Positions 49,069 to 61,946 of a DNA stretch of 64,000 nucleotides are shown here, one piece after another. A program made the translations under genes and the position numbers. Within the stretch, counting starts at the first letter, position 1. Each line of letters begins with the position of its first letter. Under the pieces are notes generated by a model. It did not search any database. It saw only the letters and a program-made list of their open reading frames with translations, and was not told where the DNA came from. The DNA is from Dromaius novaehollandiae. Taxonomy: Eukaryota; Chordata; Aves; Casuariiformes; Dromaiidae. The DNA is taken from NCBI RefSeq assembly GCF_036370855.1, contig NC_088098.1, forward strand, positions 140,760,721-140,824,720, in the 5' to 3' direction.

Positions 49069-52000
49069 AATACATACAGGATATTTTCTCAATATCTCCT
49101 CTTAATTTTGTTCAATTTTAGGTATTTGCTGTGGCAGTGGTGGAATATAAATGATGCAAAAGTTTCACAATTAAAGCATTAATCTGAAAGGAATAAGATC
49201 CAGTTTTCAGTCCTTGCTCCACATAACAGGAAATTCTTAAATGTTAAGCAGGCACTAACACTCTGTTCTTTCAGGCCTAGTGTATATTGTAATCACTACA
49301 TTATGGAGTCTCTGAAGATCAACAAACACAAAAAGGATGTGAATTTGGAGGATGTGTTTCCATCTTGGAGACAGTGGCAAACAGGACACAGGTCTCCTAT
49401 GCCTCAATCACCATGAAGTAAAGACTGGGACAATGACATTTTCTCAAAGTCTGATGCAGCCACTTAAGTCCAGGAGCTAATCTGGGACTGTGAATACTAA
49501 ACGGAAAAAAGACTTTTCCACCTCTCCAACAGTCAAGTGCCTACAAAAAGGAAATCAGGTAACCTGCAGATACTCAAGTGCCGCTGGATAATTGTCAAAG
49601 GACCTGCCTATCCTTATAGATACTCCTTGGCCATCCTAATATTTTGCTTTAAAAGACTGACCTGTAAAATCATCTTCTCTATGAATGTTCAAAAGCAGCC
49701 TCCTGTAGCTCTGAGGATCCTGCTCTGTTAGGCAACTGCTGGCTTCTTCCACGTAGTGATGCTGAACTCCATGATGCATAAAAGCTCTTAATTGTGGAGC
49801 CTGATGTTACGGTCTGAAAGGGACAAGACTTTAGCCAGTCAGTGATTCTCACCATTTGCTAAAAGGTATTTTTAAGTAACTCCCTGGTCAACAATACGGC
49901 TCCCATGGATTCTGGTTTTAGTCATTATACTCTCCATGCATTGTAGACTGTTGATCCATCTCAGACTAGGGAGCAAGTCATTTAAAAGTTAATCAGTGCA
50001 CTGCTCAGCATTTCAATAGCTGTCTCCTTTTATGTGTCTAGACATTAGTTGGATAAACCAATTCAAAGAAATGAGCTATAGCAGCTCCCTGAAACCTCAT
50101 ACCTCATCTCTTCTGAATTTCAGAAATGGTTCACCAGGAAACATGTGTTCCAGACCTTAGAGTTTATTCTGAGTCAAATGCAAAACCAAGACAGAGTATT
50201 TTTCATGCAGTTCATAGCAATGTCAATCTCAGTAGACGAGCTAAATTTGTAAATTTGTCATCACTCACAATATGACCTGATTGTATATTTATTTTTTTCC
50301 ATTTAGGATCAAAATTTTATGGAAACTGCTTTACATAGATGCTAGCATTATATGACCATTTAAACTTTGCGTAATCCTAATCAATATATAGACATGAGCA
50401 TTGTGTCTCTGACTTATTTTTAAACAAGAGCGACCATTTCTATGGCTAAAAGGGAGCATTAAAGAGTAAATTACCTCTAGAATTTTATAGACTCACATAC
50501 ACATGAAGCGTATTCAAAAAGCCAGACTTATATAACACAATCAGTGGTCTGTTTGCCTTGTCTGATATAGACAAATAAATCCAGCTGACATCTTTGGGAG
50601 TTACATAATGTATAAAGAGAAAAAAGATACAATTTCTTTTTGCCTGAAGTAGAAAAATTGCATTTATGATGTCTCTCACCTTCATAATGCCTAAACATTT
50701 ATTAGTTATTGCTTGTTCCTTCATGTGTAAGTGATTGTTTTCTGCAGCTCTTGCATAATTGGTGTGAATACTGCATAACATGTTCATTTATAACTATTTC
50801 CAGGAAAATAAATTCCTGGATTTCATTTTCTAAATAAATATTTTATTAACCAAGGTAACTATATCAGAAAGCAATACTTTCTCCCAAGAAGTAAAAGCCC
50901 CATTTCTTTAACCTTTCTTTCTCTCTCTCTTTCTCCCTCTTTTCCCCCTTGTTTTCTTTTTTCTTTTTAATGAACATAAATTAGAGCTGCAGCAGGGTGG
51001 AAAGAATGCAGTCTGGTGTGCAAAAGCTCTCTATTGAAAACTAAACAAAAAAGGCCTCCAATTCCTCTGAGCACAGAGTAACAGTATGCATAAAATCAAT
51101 GGAGACATTAAAAAAATAAAGTATTTTTAAACACTAATTTTGCAGACACATACAAAGTTTCTTTTTTCTTAGTTACTATTACTATTGGAAAGATAACTTA
51201 AAATATAATATGGAGTACTTTACTGTCAGTCCCTTATTAAGGAAATATTAACAAGCCAGTGTCAGTGCACTGACTTACAGTTTTACTGGCATAACCAAAG
51301 CAGCAGAAAACAACTTTTTCACTGCACTTAATTTAAGTGAATAATTCAGGCCACAATTAGCTTTTTGGCTGAACCTTCTCCTGAGAGGGAATACTGCTGC
51401 ACAGTTGCCTTGGTGATTAATGAAATACACGTAAAAGACATAGAAAATGACCATTTATAATTATTGTGTCACCATTTTATTAAACATTTCATTTGGTTAA
51501 ACATTTCATTTTAGTTTAATTTTGGAATTCTATAGATATGATTTTCTCATGAAAGAGAAAAACATGACAGAAAGATTGTGACATTTGGTTATGCTTTCAT
51601 TTTTCAAATTCAGAAGCTGGAAGTGTTTGAAAATTTTCCATGGAAATGTTCTTATTTTGGTGAACAGTGATTTCATGAAATAAAAATAGTTAATTGTGAA
51701 TATATTAACCAAATACATTCTGCAGTATAACACAGTCATAGCCATTCACTACAGTGAGCTGCAAAGCACAATTGGTGAAGACTTTTTCAACAATTTGCGT
51801 GGTGGGTTTTTTTTCCTATCAAAATATGTTCTTTATAAAGTCTGAAATGTTTCACATGCACGTACAAATTTGGATGACAAATTGACAACAAGATAAGAAT
51901 GACCACTCAAGTTAAACATGCAACCTTTCAGACACCAGGATGGACATTCTAACACAATTCTTTTAGAAAACTTTTAAAAGGTTCAGTTTTATTCCATTAC

Positions 52001-52870
52001 AACATAAAAACTTTTTAAATTTCATTTATGATCTCTGCCCAGCTTTAGTGAAAATATTTTCTTAAAAAAACAAGAAAGAGAAACAAGACTCTCATCATTA
52101 CAAACAGTTCAGTAATGTTTGAAATTCTCATACAATGAAACTTTCAACTATTTTAATTTCTTTTACCATTCGTATGTAACTCAAATTCTGAGAAAAGTTT
52201 CAGATTCAGACTTTAGTTTTTTACCTATTCCATTACTTCATTCTACTTTCTCTAAACCATTTCTAATTCACTTTTTCTTTCCAGAGTGAGACTATCTCAA
52301 TCTGGTGTCCTTAGGAAAGGAGATATCCAAATCAAAATCCATGCCAAAGAAAATATAAATGCTGAGATGTAAAAGTAATTTACCATAGCTGCATAAGTCT
52401 TGTCTGTGCAGCACTTATTTTTTTATATTTAGTGGATAAAGTGCAAGGCTGGCAAACAAGCACATTTAATCCTGATTTATCTAAAAGCACGTGGGAAGTA
52501 ACAGTTCTGGCTGCCTTTCCAATGTACCTCAAGCAAGACCTGGAAGGACCACCTGCAAAGATGACATGAGAATGTAAATTGCTCAGTCAATTCAGTAATT
52601 GACTTTTCTATATGAAATTGCCAATTTCATTTAGAGAAAAAATTACAGGCTTTTAAGATGGTGAGTTTAGCACATAAACTGTGTCTACTAGAAAATGAGC
52701 TGAGCCCACCAAGTCATTCTTCCTAGGTAGGAAACAGCAATTACGTATAGTCAAGCCTACAAGACACTTACAATGGGAAACAGAGTGATCAGGCATTTGC
52801 GAAATCAAATCGTTTGTCTTGCTGTCAGTGCAGGCATTGGTACAATGAGTGGGCAATAGAAAAGGAAGAC

Positions 52871-52886
52871 AAAAAAAAAAAAAAAA
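52871..52886 (+). repeat. A16 homopolymer
   Basis: Sixteen consecutive A. No retroelement body with a matching 3' end could be recognised upstream. The minus-strand frame 52653-52901 begins in the corresponding T run and is an artefact. Confidence 0.85.
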
Positions 52887-53015
52887 CCAACAGAAAAACA
52901 AACCACCGTGCAGACTTCATCAAAAGATTTAGTGGTGATTTGAGAACCACATACCACTAACTTATAAAGGTAGATGCTCCATCAAGGCACCTCTACACTC
53001 AGCCTGTCATGCAAA

Positions 53016-53032
53016 AAACAAACAAACAAACA
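53016..53032 (+). repeat. (AAAC)n microsatellite
   Basis: About four tandem AAAC units inside a longer A/C-rich stretch (53013-53048). Confidence 0.8.
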
Positions 53033-56000
53033 AAAAACAACAAAAAAACCCTCTTACTTTTGTGCACCTGTCTATTTCAAAAATAAATTCAGAACTGAAA
53101 TTAAAATTAAATTGATGAACAATTTCTTACTGGATAGTCAGCTCTGGATCTTGGGCAAATGACACAGAGATTTCAGACACCATGGAAACCAACTGGAATT
53201 TTGACATTGACTTCAATGAGGTCTAGTCTCATTCATAGCAAATGGATCCCTATGACTGTAGTATCCATAGTTTTATTTGCCATTTAATTGCCTGTGTTTG
53301 TATTTCTACAGAGAAATGTAAACTTCCAACCGTGAAATCTCACTGAATGAACGTCTGTTCCTATTAACACCAGATAGAAGGTGATAGATAAAGGGATGTT
53401 GGGTCTTGCAGATACAATAGCTATAATTTTAAACCAAACAACTTCAGAGAAGTAAAAGGATCTCCCATGTGTTGAAAATATCATTTCACATCTTATTTAC
53501 CTACACTCATTTATACCCAAAATTAAATAAAACTTCATCAATTTTTAGATGGGCTTAAAAGGCTAAAAGCAATTTAATTTACATCTTTTTCCTAAATCCA
53601 TTTTCTGCCAAATATTTTTACAAGTTGGTGCCTAACTCAATTTGTTAAAATGCCACTTAGTGGGAAAACTGAAGTTGCTTTTGGAAAACTGCATTGAATT
53701 AATTACATATGTTGCCTAATTCCTTTCTGGTATGCAATTCTAGTACATATTATTCACTTAAAAATGTGTTGTAATGAACCATAGATAGTTTTTATATTTT
53801 AATAATTAGAAAGATTAACAATATTGCATGAAACAGAAAAGATGTTCAGGAAAGATAACTTCGTGTCTGACTTAAAGGATAGAGCAGCGGAGACTGCACT
53901 GCTATTACTATACTCTATAAACTTGCAAATCAATGTGTTAATTATTGTCCACGAGACCAGGGAATAAACTGGATAACTGCTTTATATTTTCCAGTGGAAT
54001 CCCTTGACATCATTCTTTTTTTTCTTTTCTTTTTTTTTTTTTCCTTAAGAAGCTAGAGGTTAGAAAATAAGGAAACACAAAACCCTGAAGCTGTGAACAG
54101 TGGTAAAAAAATTATTCTCATAAACTCTGCTGTTAGATTATGGGTTTCTCAATGTAAAACACTGTAAAAAAAAGAAAATACAAATAATTATCTGTTCTAG
54201 TGAAGAATTTAAAATGCAAATTAAGATAACTTTGTAGATCGATGATGGTTTTTTGTTTTTTTTTTTCTACATGACATTGTTTTGGCTTTATGAGTGATTT
54301 ACAGTGTGTTTTGAAAAGGCAACATTTAAAATGCAAAAGTAGAGAGAGCAAAACTATACAAAAAGCTCTGTCTTCAGACCTGCTCAATGAAGACTGTTCT
54401 AAGTGAAGTGGATTTCTGGCCACTGCACTGTTCCTTGAATGAGCCACAAAGGCACTCAGAATTTCATTAAATTTAACTTTAATTTTTCCATATCCTTGTT
54501 TCTTCTGTTATGTCATCTGGAGATGTACCAGTCTTCACCTATATCCTAAGCAGCTGGTGAGAAAAGCAAAAGTCTCTTGAGAACATTTTTGAGAGTTTTG
54601 GAAGTTCTCTTACAGTCACTCTGGAGACGAAAAGGACATAGCCCACCAACAGAAAAGGAGGACCATCCACAGAAACTTTCAGTTTTGAAAAAAATGTAGA
54701 AGTTCTTCCTGGTATATCTGACAATGCTTATGTGTTTATTTCAGAACCTTTAGCTGTGGTATTTTCCATCCAAAGAACCATCTTTCCAGATGATAACTCA
54801 CATTCTAAAGAAATGAACAATTTGTATTTTAGCAAGTATGGCATTCTTCTCCACTTGCATATTTTCCCTTAGTTATTGTGCACGCATTTAACTAAATGAG
54901 AAAAAAAAGTAGTATAAACCAAAACAGATCTGACTGCATTTAAGGTTGCTCTATAATGGCAGCTTCTCAGGGAACGTTGACTCACATTTTTGAACAGGCA
55001 AAATCATTTCACTTAATCCTTTCTCCATGGCTGCAGAAACATTTTAGCAACAATTTTGAGATGTATTTTACTCTGATGGATAGCTGAAGTATGTGGCCTT
55101 AACAATAGAAGTTATTTTTGCAGGATGATTCAGAGTATCAATGATCTGATGATCCTAAGGACTTGGCATGAACCTCACACTTTGGAAAATGATTAGAAAG
55201 TGTAATGCTTAATTTCACCTGTGTTTAAAACATCTGCAGTATTCTATAAACCTCACAGACAATATTGTGATCTGGACCTGTACTTTATATTCCTAGGGGG
55301 AAACTTTCTATTACTTATTTCTGATTACTTTCACTACAAATCAAATTTAAAATAAAGAGAAAGACAAGAGATAAACACAACAAAAAAAGGTGTTCTATCC
55401 CGTGTCAAGGAAAAAAAAAAGGGGGACCTAAAAAGGGACCTAATAAAGAAAGCATTTTTCAAGGTCTGACTGGAATATAAATTAATCTGAAAATCCTTAG
55501 GACTGAGAGATGTGATTCATTCATCTTCATTAATGTACCTGGTCAAGATCTTTTGCTGAAACATTTTTTAGTTGGAAAATGATTATTGAGAGAGCCTGAA
55601 AGAGTTTGTGGGAAAAGATTAGACTTATCACCTTTTTCAATTCAAATAAGAGAAGTATGAATCAAAATGAAAAGTTCAGGAGGGGGCTCCCAGTGTGGAA
55701 ACACTTTTAATTTCAAAATATAACACAGCTATAATAATAATAATAAAAAAACCCTTTCATTTAAAATTTCAGACTGTTTGTTCATAGAGGTCATATTTAT
55801 TATGCAATAATTGTTTATAATAAATTGCATTTTACTAGCATTATAGAAATTCTAGAAATGCTAGAAATAACAATAATTAAAATTTTATAGTTAAAATACA
55901 TATTCCATATGTTCATAGTGAATGGTTTAGATAAAACTTTATGGTGCCACTCAGATTATATTGCCTAAGTTGTTTTGACTCTCTAGCATGGGCTCAGAAC

Positions 56001-59000
56001 AGTGGATCTAAAGTCTCTAGAAATCACTGAGAAGTAGGACAGAGGGATTTGATATTCAGTGAAAGGAAGACTAATTTTAGAGAACATCTAACTTAAAGCT
56101 AATACTGTTGAAGGAAGACAGAGACTCATTCCCTTGTATGCAGATAATATCTGATTGATAAGACTCCAATTAGCCTTAATCCACCTCCTTATTTAAAAAG
56201 AAAGGATGTTTTTAAGCATCCAGCATGTTAGTTCTGGAAGGCAATTAAATAAGTTAGTCGCTAAGGAATGTACATTTTATTTCAGTGTGAACCTGCCATT
56301 ATTTTTTGATCTCTGGAACAAAAGTGTATAAAATAGGCAATGAAGTGCACTGTGTGAGACAGTTTGAGAACAGATGTGTATTTTATATGTAAGGAATTCA
56401 ATAGCTGTGAGCTCTAACTACTTTGTTTATGTGAAATAAAAGTATAAAGGCAGTTTTCAGCAGCATGCCTGTTTTATGTCTAAGAAAATCCGATGACTTT
56501 TTCTTCAGGTTTAGAACTGTAATTATACAACACAGGGAATTATATTGCAGGTTATTATTTCTTTTTCAATCGATTCCAGCAATATGCAGCTCAGTGACCA
56601 ATGACTTTTTCCAGTAAGATCTTCCTGGAAAATTACAAAGTTTTACTATGTGCACTTCTTCTTGTAGTTGGTCTAGACTTCTTATGTAAGACAGATATTC
56701 TAGCTCTCCCATCTCTCTATTTAATTTCCATGACAAGAGACTAGTTTTTTGTATTGTGCACTTGTTCCAGAGAGGGAATTTATTACAGGGTGCCTTCTTG
56801 AATTATCCAGTCATAAGTGCTTGGATGTTCATCACATGAACGGAAGTAAACTGTCACCTAAGACTATGATATGCCTGGTCTATGGTGTGAACATTACTGA
56901 GTTACGGAATTCAGGTGACACCAGTGATGGAACACTGTCCTTTCTCAGAGTGAAAAATTACATGTGGGACTCAAGGTCTCTTGCTCTGAAGTTTCTTCTT
57001 TTATTTTGTCACAGGTGAAAATCCACAGATTTCTGCTGACTTCAGCTGCAGTTTTTCCATTGCTGTGATCAAGTGTAGGAACTACATTGCCTTTTAGGGT
57101 CTCCATAAACTTTGATAGGCTTTTTCTGAAACTAAGAAATATGGAAATATAAAGGCATGAAGAATGCATTTAGTACTCAAATCTTGGTAGCACTATTTGC
57201 AGCATAATTCACAGTTCAAACTATTATCAACTAAAAAGAACATTAAGGATTTCCTTTTAAAGTTTCATCCACTTTCCTTTCCAAGGCCCCAGACACATTG
57301 TTTGGCTCTCATTTTGGTTTCCTGCACAGCCCATTGCTGTGGCAGCTTTTGAAATCTTTCATTGCTTTGGAATTTTTTTCCTGAGATGGACTTCAAAAAG
57401 GTAACTGCAAATTGCAAGGTGCTCGGCAGAAGTTGATAAGAAAAATGAAAATTCTAGACAGACTGAGGGAAAGAAATCTATTTTGAAACCATATTTCAGG
57501 CAGTTACTGATACTAAGAAAAGAGGAGTCAAAAATTTCCTTCCAGGCAATGGGGGAAAAAAAATGTCAACATCTCTACATGTCAAAAACTCAAAAGTCAG
57601 TAGGAGACAGAAAGATCTCACAATAGTTAGGTGCTTAAATATACACAAAGACTTGAGCCTGTATACTATAAGATTCTTTTGTTTAAATCTTCAGTTTTGT
57701 TTATTGGTCTCTGCCAAGTGAATGGTGATTCTCCACTGAGCCAGACAATGTATATATTGCAGGCAAAAGTATAATTCATGAAAGAAAAGACAGATTTTCC
57801 AGATAATGTTCCTGTAAACTCTCCAAGGCTTGGAGAGGAAGAAAGAGATATTTGTTATTACGGTAACAGAAAAGAATCAGATAATTACATATGAAAATTG
57901 AATCCTTTTGAAAAATGTTGATTTTTATTGTGCATTTCAAAATTTCCAGTGGTATGTCCAAGCAATAAAAATGACATGAGAGCTATCAGTGAACAAAAAT
58001 AGAAACTTTTGCTTATGTTTTAATGTACCACTTTCACTTTCAAGATTTTGTGAGTTATTAACACAAGAAAAGTAAGTACAGATTTAGGTCACAGACAAAT
58101 ATGCCTAGTCTCAATATCATTTTCCAGGCAATATTTTTCTATATAATTAACCACAACAAAAATTAGCTTCTGGATAATGTGTCTTCCTAGCAGAGAGAGG
58201 CTGAACTTCAAAGAAAAATATACTCCTTGATTCTAATCAGCATGGTCTTGGTGTAATCTTCTGTTTTTCTCCTTTTCCTTTTCCTTTTGTTCCTTTTTTT
58301 TTTTAATATTAAAATTTACCTAGACTGCTTTTAGAAGCTCCTAAGAGGAGCCCATTCTGGTTGTAAATAAATCAATCTTTTCACTAGCCTGCCAGAACTC
58401 TCAGAAGACTTTTGACCTTATATGAAGTATGATGTTGTTCTAGTTTATCTCAAAACGAAATTCTAGGAAATGTTTTTTGTTCCAAGGAGAAGTGAATTTT
58501 ATTAATATCTAATGAATTCTGGGACCCATCACCAGGCCCTGACCATATTTATGAACAGACTCCCTGATCTAAGACTTTAAACACCTGCTAGTCAATGTCT
58601 TTCTTACTCGTACAAATGTCAGAGACTCGCTCTGACATTGTTGGTATTTCCTGAAAATCTATGTGTTTGCAACTGTAACTTGAGAGTTTTTAAAGAAAAC
58701 ATGTAGCCTTTAATAGGCATGGGATTTCAGGTCATTAAATTTTACATTCTGAAGTCATTGCTGTTTAATTATCAGCTAATACTGAGACTTCTCTGCCTGT
58801 CTTAAAAGGATGGAGTAAACTGAAATGGATTAGGAGAAAAGTACAGTTTTACTTTTAGAAATCCAGGGTCTCTTTGGTCACATTTAGAACTAATACTAAA
58901 AGCAACTTAGAAAAAAAGTGATGAGGAAACATAGCAATTTCCTATCAGACTTTCTAATAAATCAAAGATTATTATATTAACTAACTAAATATAGAATGCT

Positions 59001-61399
59001 CAAAATTTAAATTTAAAATAATAAATAATTAATATTCTAAAATTCCTATATTATGTCAGAAAAAGATAAGACGCTTGGTCTACATTGAGCACCTTGTTTT
59101 GTTTTGTCTTAACAAGTTGCAATTAGATATCATTTCAGATATGCACCAAAGTATAGAAACCTCAAAAACTCATCCATGGAATTTTGCAGTATTCTATATA
59201 AGATAATGTCTCATCCTATGTAGGGTAATTACCTCATCTAAGCTTCCTTTAGAAAACAAAGCAAGATGGTTAACATCTGCCATATACTTTTTGTTCTTGC
59301 CTTTCTTCTCTCTGTGCTGATCAAAGTGCTTTTGTCTGTGCCGATCAAACTGCTTTGTTTTCCTTACAGCAAGGTACTATGGAGAAAGTGCATATTGGAC
59401 ATGAGAGTCAAGTTTAAGTTATTCCTTCATTGCTCCATCTCATTTTCTTGAGCCAAATCACAAGTAATTTCTTTACATGCGGGAAAGCATTGCTTTTATT
59501 ATAGAAAGATTCAATGTGTTAGAAAAGTGGATTGTTCCAGCACAATGAACATAATCTGCTTCCGAGTAAATGATTGGATAAGTGTTGTCAAAAGCATGGA
59601 CACGTTCAAAATACTGTAAGTAGCTGAATATAAAACTATATTTGAATACCTAGATTCTGTCTGCACCTCTAATTCACATTACTCTTGAAGGAAATTAAGC
59701 AAAGATACTTGAGGACCTCTGCTGTAGGCCCTGAATTTAAATCAACAGTCTCTTTAAAGCCAGTGGAGAGATCATATGATCTCACAGGATGCCACTTTCC
59801 CAAAGAAATATGTTATTGTAAACCTGGACTCTCCTAACTTTGGTGGATTGACTCCCAGTTACAGAATTAGAATACAGATTGGACAAAACAGAATCACATA
59901 GAACAGAAGCCACATTGTTGTATGAAATAGAAGCTCCCAATATGTAACATTCACATAACACTTCTGGAAAAGTAGTATTATGTGAATATGTATCAAAATG
60001 CAAAAAGCACTCAATAAGTAAATAAATGTGTGCTTGCAAGCAGAAATCCATAACCAAAGCCAGGATAAATTCCTGCTGCCTGTCTCATATTGTATAAGAT
60101 CTGATCCTGCATTCCATTAGTTTATTTTCTTTCAAGAAGTAAAAAGGGGAACAGGTAACATAGTCAATCAAAATCATACCCTAAATGTACATGAATAGTG
60201 GCTCGGTAATTGACAAAATTAGTAGGACTGTATAAGTGCCCACTACCATTGATTTCAATGTTTGATAGTTTACACATGGCTGAGAACACTGATATGGTGG
60301 GGTTGAACTGTATCAGAAGAAAATTATGAAAATAAATCTGTTTATTTATTTTGTAAAATTATTAATTATCTATAATACATCTTAACAAGACAATTATAGA
60401 CTCATTCCTAACAAAACACTGAGAAGTAGCTAGATATCCATAAGAGAGAACATCTGGTTAACAATTACTATCAAGAATGAAAATAACAAAAATGAGTCAA
60501 GCTTTTATAGTTTTAACAATATATACATATAAACAATATTATTATTAATACACAATACATATTGTTGATCCCAAAGATAATGCCAATAGCAATTTACTTG
60601 AGAAAACTGACACATTAATGTACCGCAGGGGATAATCTAATCCATGACTTCATATTAATTTCACTAGTTCTTGCATATCCATAACAAATAGTAAGAACTG
60701 TTTTGTTCACTTCTAACAGCTAGAAACAGGATAAATTAATTTGTGTAACAGAGAAGCTCTAGGCTCTCATGCAATGTGAGTTTTTTTCATGTTGTATACA
60801 AGCAGTTCTGTAAAACTGTGGGTTATAAAAACAGCACTCGGGAGTACTGCAGCAAACGTGGTAATGATTTGGGGCACTCTGAACTGAGAAATCACCCAAA
60901 ACAGTAATTTAGGCTAAGGGCCACAGTGCCACCAAATGTCATTTGCTAAGAGGGGTGAATTAAATCAGTCTGCTCTAGAATGAGCTAGTTTGAAGCACTA
61001 TGGTTGTAAATTAATTATGCCATTTGACTTTGGGACTAGCAGCTGGACCTTTGCCCTCTTTCATTTAGCAATACAGACTTACTGTTAGCAGCCCACATGC
61101 ATCTGCTCTTCATCATCTGCTTCCTGAGGGATGCTATCCAAGTTTTGCACAATCTCCTAACACTCGTGCTGCATCCGAGGTGTCTGCATCAGGCTATCCC
61201 CACAGCAGCCTCCAGTCTGCTGCTCAGTTTATGAAAATAAACCCATCCAAACCAAATGGGATTTTTTCTCCCTTCATCTCAAGGAAGTGTTTTGCTCTCC
61301 TCAGTCCTTCAGGGCCAGATAGTCTGATGGGCTGCATGAAAGCTTTGCTGATGTCCTCTATTCAACAGTTATGAGATTGTATATGAACTAATGTCAAGA

Positions 61400-61946
61400 G
61401 TTTTAGGACTCCTAGTGCAAAAGGGACATTGATAAATTACAGTCCAATGGAGTGTTACTAACATGGTTAGTGGGCTGGTGCACATAACATATGAGCAGAG
61501 GTTAAGGAAACCGGGCTTGTTTAGCCTGGAAAAGTGAGTAAATGTTCCTTGCTTGTTCAAATATGAGATGCTGTTAGATGAAACTAATTTAAAATATATA
61601 AAATTGGGTAGCTTTTCACACAACATGCCATTATGCCATGAAGCTTCTTGCTTCAGAGTGTTGTGGATATTGTCTACATCATTTGAAAAAAAATGATTGG
61701 AAAACATTAAGAATATCTAACAAGACTGTTAATTGGAAAGACACCATTTCTTTCTCAGAAAAAAAAAAAAATCTTGATTTTCAAATTCCTAGTGGCTGTA
61801 GGAATCCTAAGGAAGTATTTCTACACATTTGCCATACTCTTTTACTCTTCCCTAGGCATCTGATGTCAGGCATAGTCAGGAGCTAAGCTAGGTAGATCTT
61901 TAACCTGATGTGGTACAACTGTCCTTATGTTCATTTGCTCTTATGT
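61400..61946 (+). mobile_element. Ancient CR1 LINE 3' end, plus strand
   Basis: The plus strand shows ATATGAGCAGAGGTTAAGGAAACCGGGCTTGTTTAGCCTGGAAAAG near 61490-61535, equivalent to the CR1 ORF2 end [15 protein letters not shown]. This is followed by AGATGCTGTTAGATGAAACTAATTTAAA and CAGAGTGTTGTGGAT. The tail reads AGCTAAGCTAGGTAGATCTTTAACCTGATGTGGTACAACTGTCCTTATGTTC, the decayed form of the GGGCTAGATGGACCTTTGGTCTGACCCAGTATGGC...CTTATGTTC end known from turtle and crocodilian CR1. This older CR1 lineage predates bird-specific subfamilies, which fits its high divergence. The 112-codon minus-strand frame over it (61369-61707) is antisense. Confidence 0.85.

Larger units (their letters stand above)
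48551..61399. other. Unique AT-rich non-coding DNA
   Basis: Nearly 13 kb with no recognisable gene. It contains simple repeats at 49047-49068, 53016-53032 and 55731-55746. An A run lies at 52871-52886, a pyrimidine-rich stretch at 50900-50970 and a mixed T/C tract at 54015-54044. A short tandem duplication lies at 51479-51512 (17-bp period), and an imperfect one at about 59312-59358. A stretch at 53135-53175 has a faint MIR-like TTGGGCAAATGACA motif, too short to call. Frames on both strands are short and hydrophobic or low complexity. Confidence 0.6.

Noticed and set aside
53135-53175. A fourth MIR-like fragment
   Set aside because: Only a short TTGGGCAAATGACA match is visible, not enough in order and length to separate from chance.
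61369-61707. 112-codon minus-strand frame
   Set aside because: It is antisense to the ancient plus-strand CR1 and has no known motif of its own.
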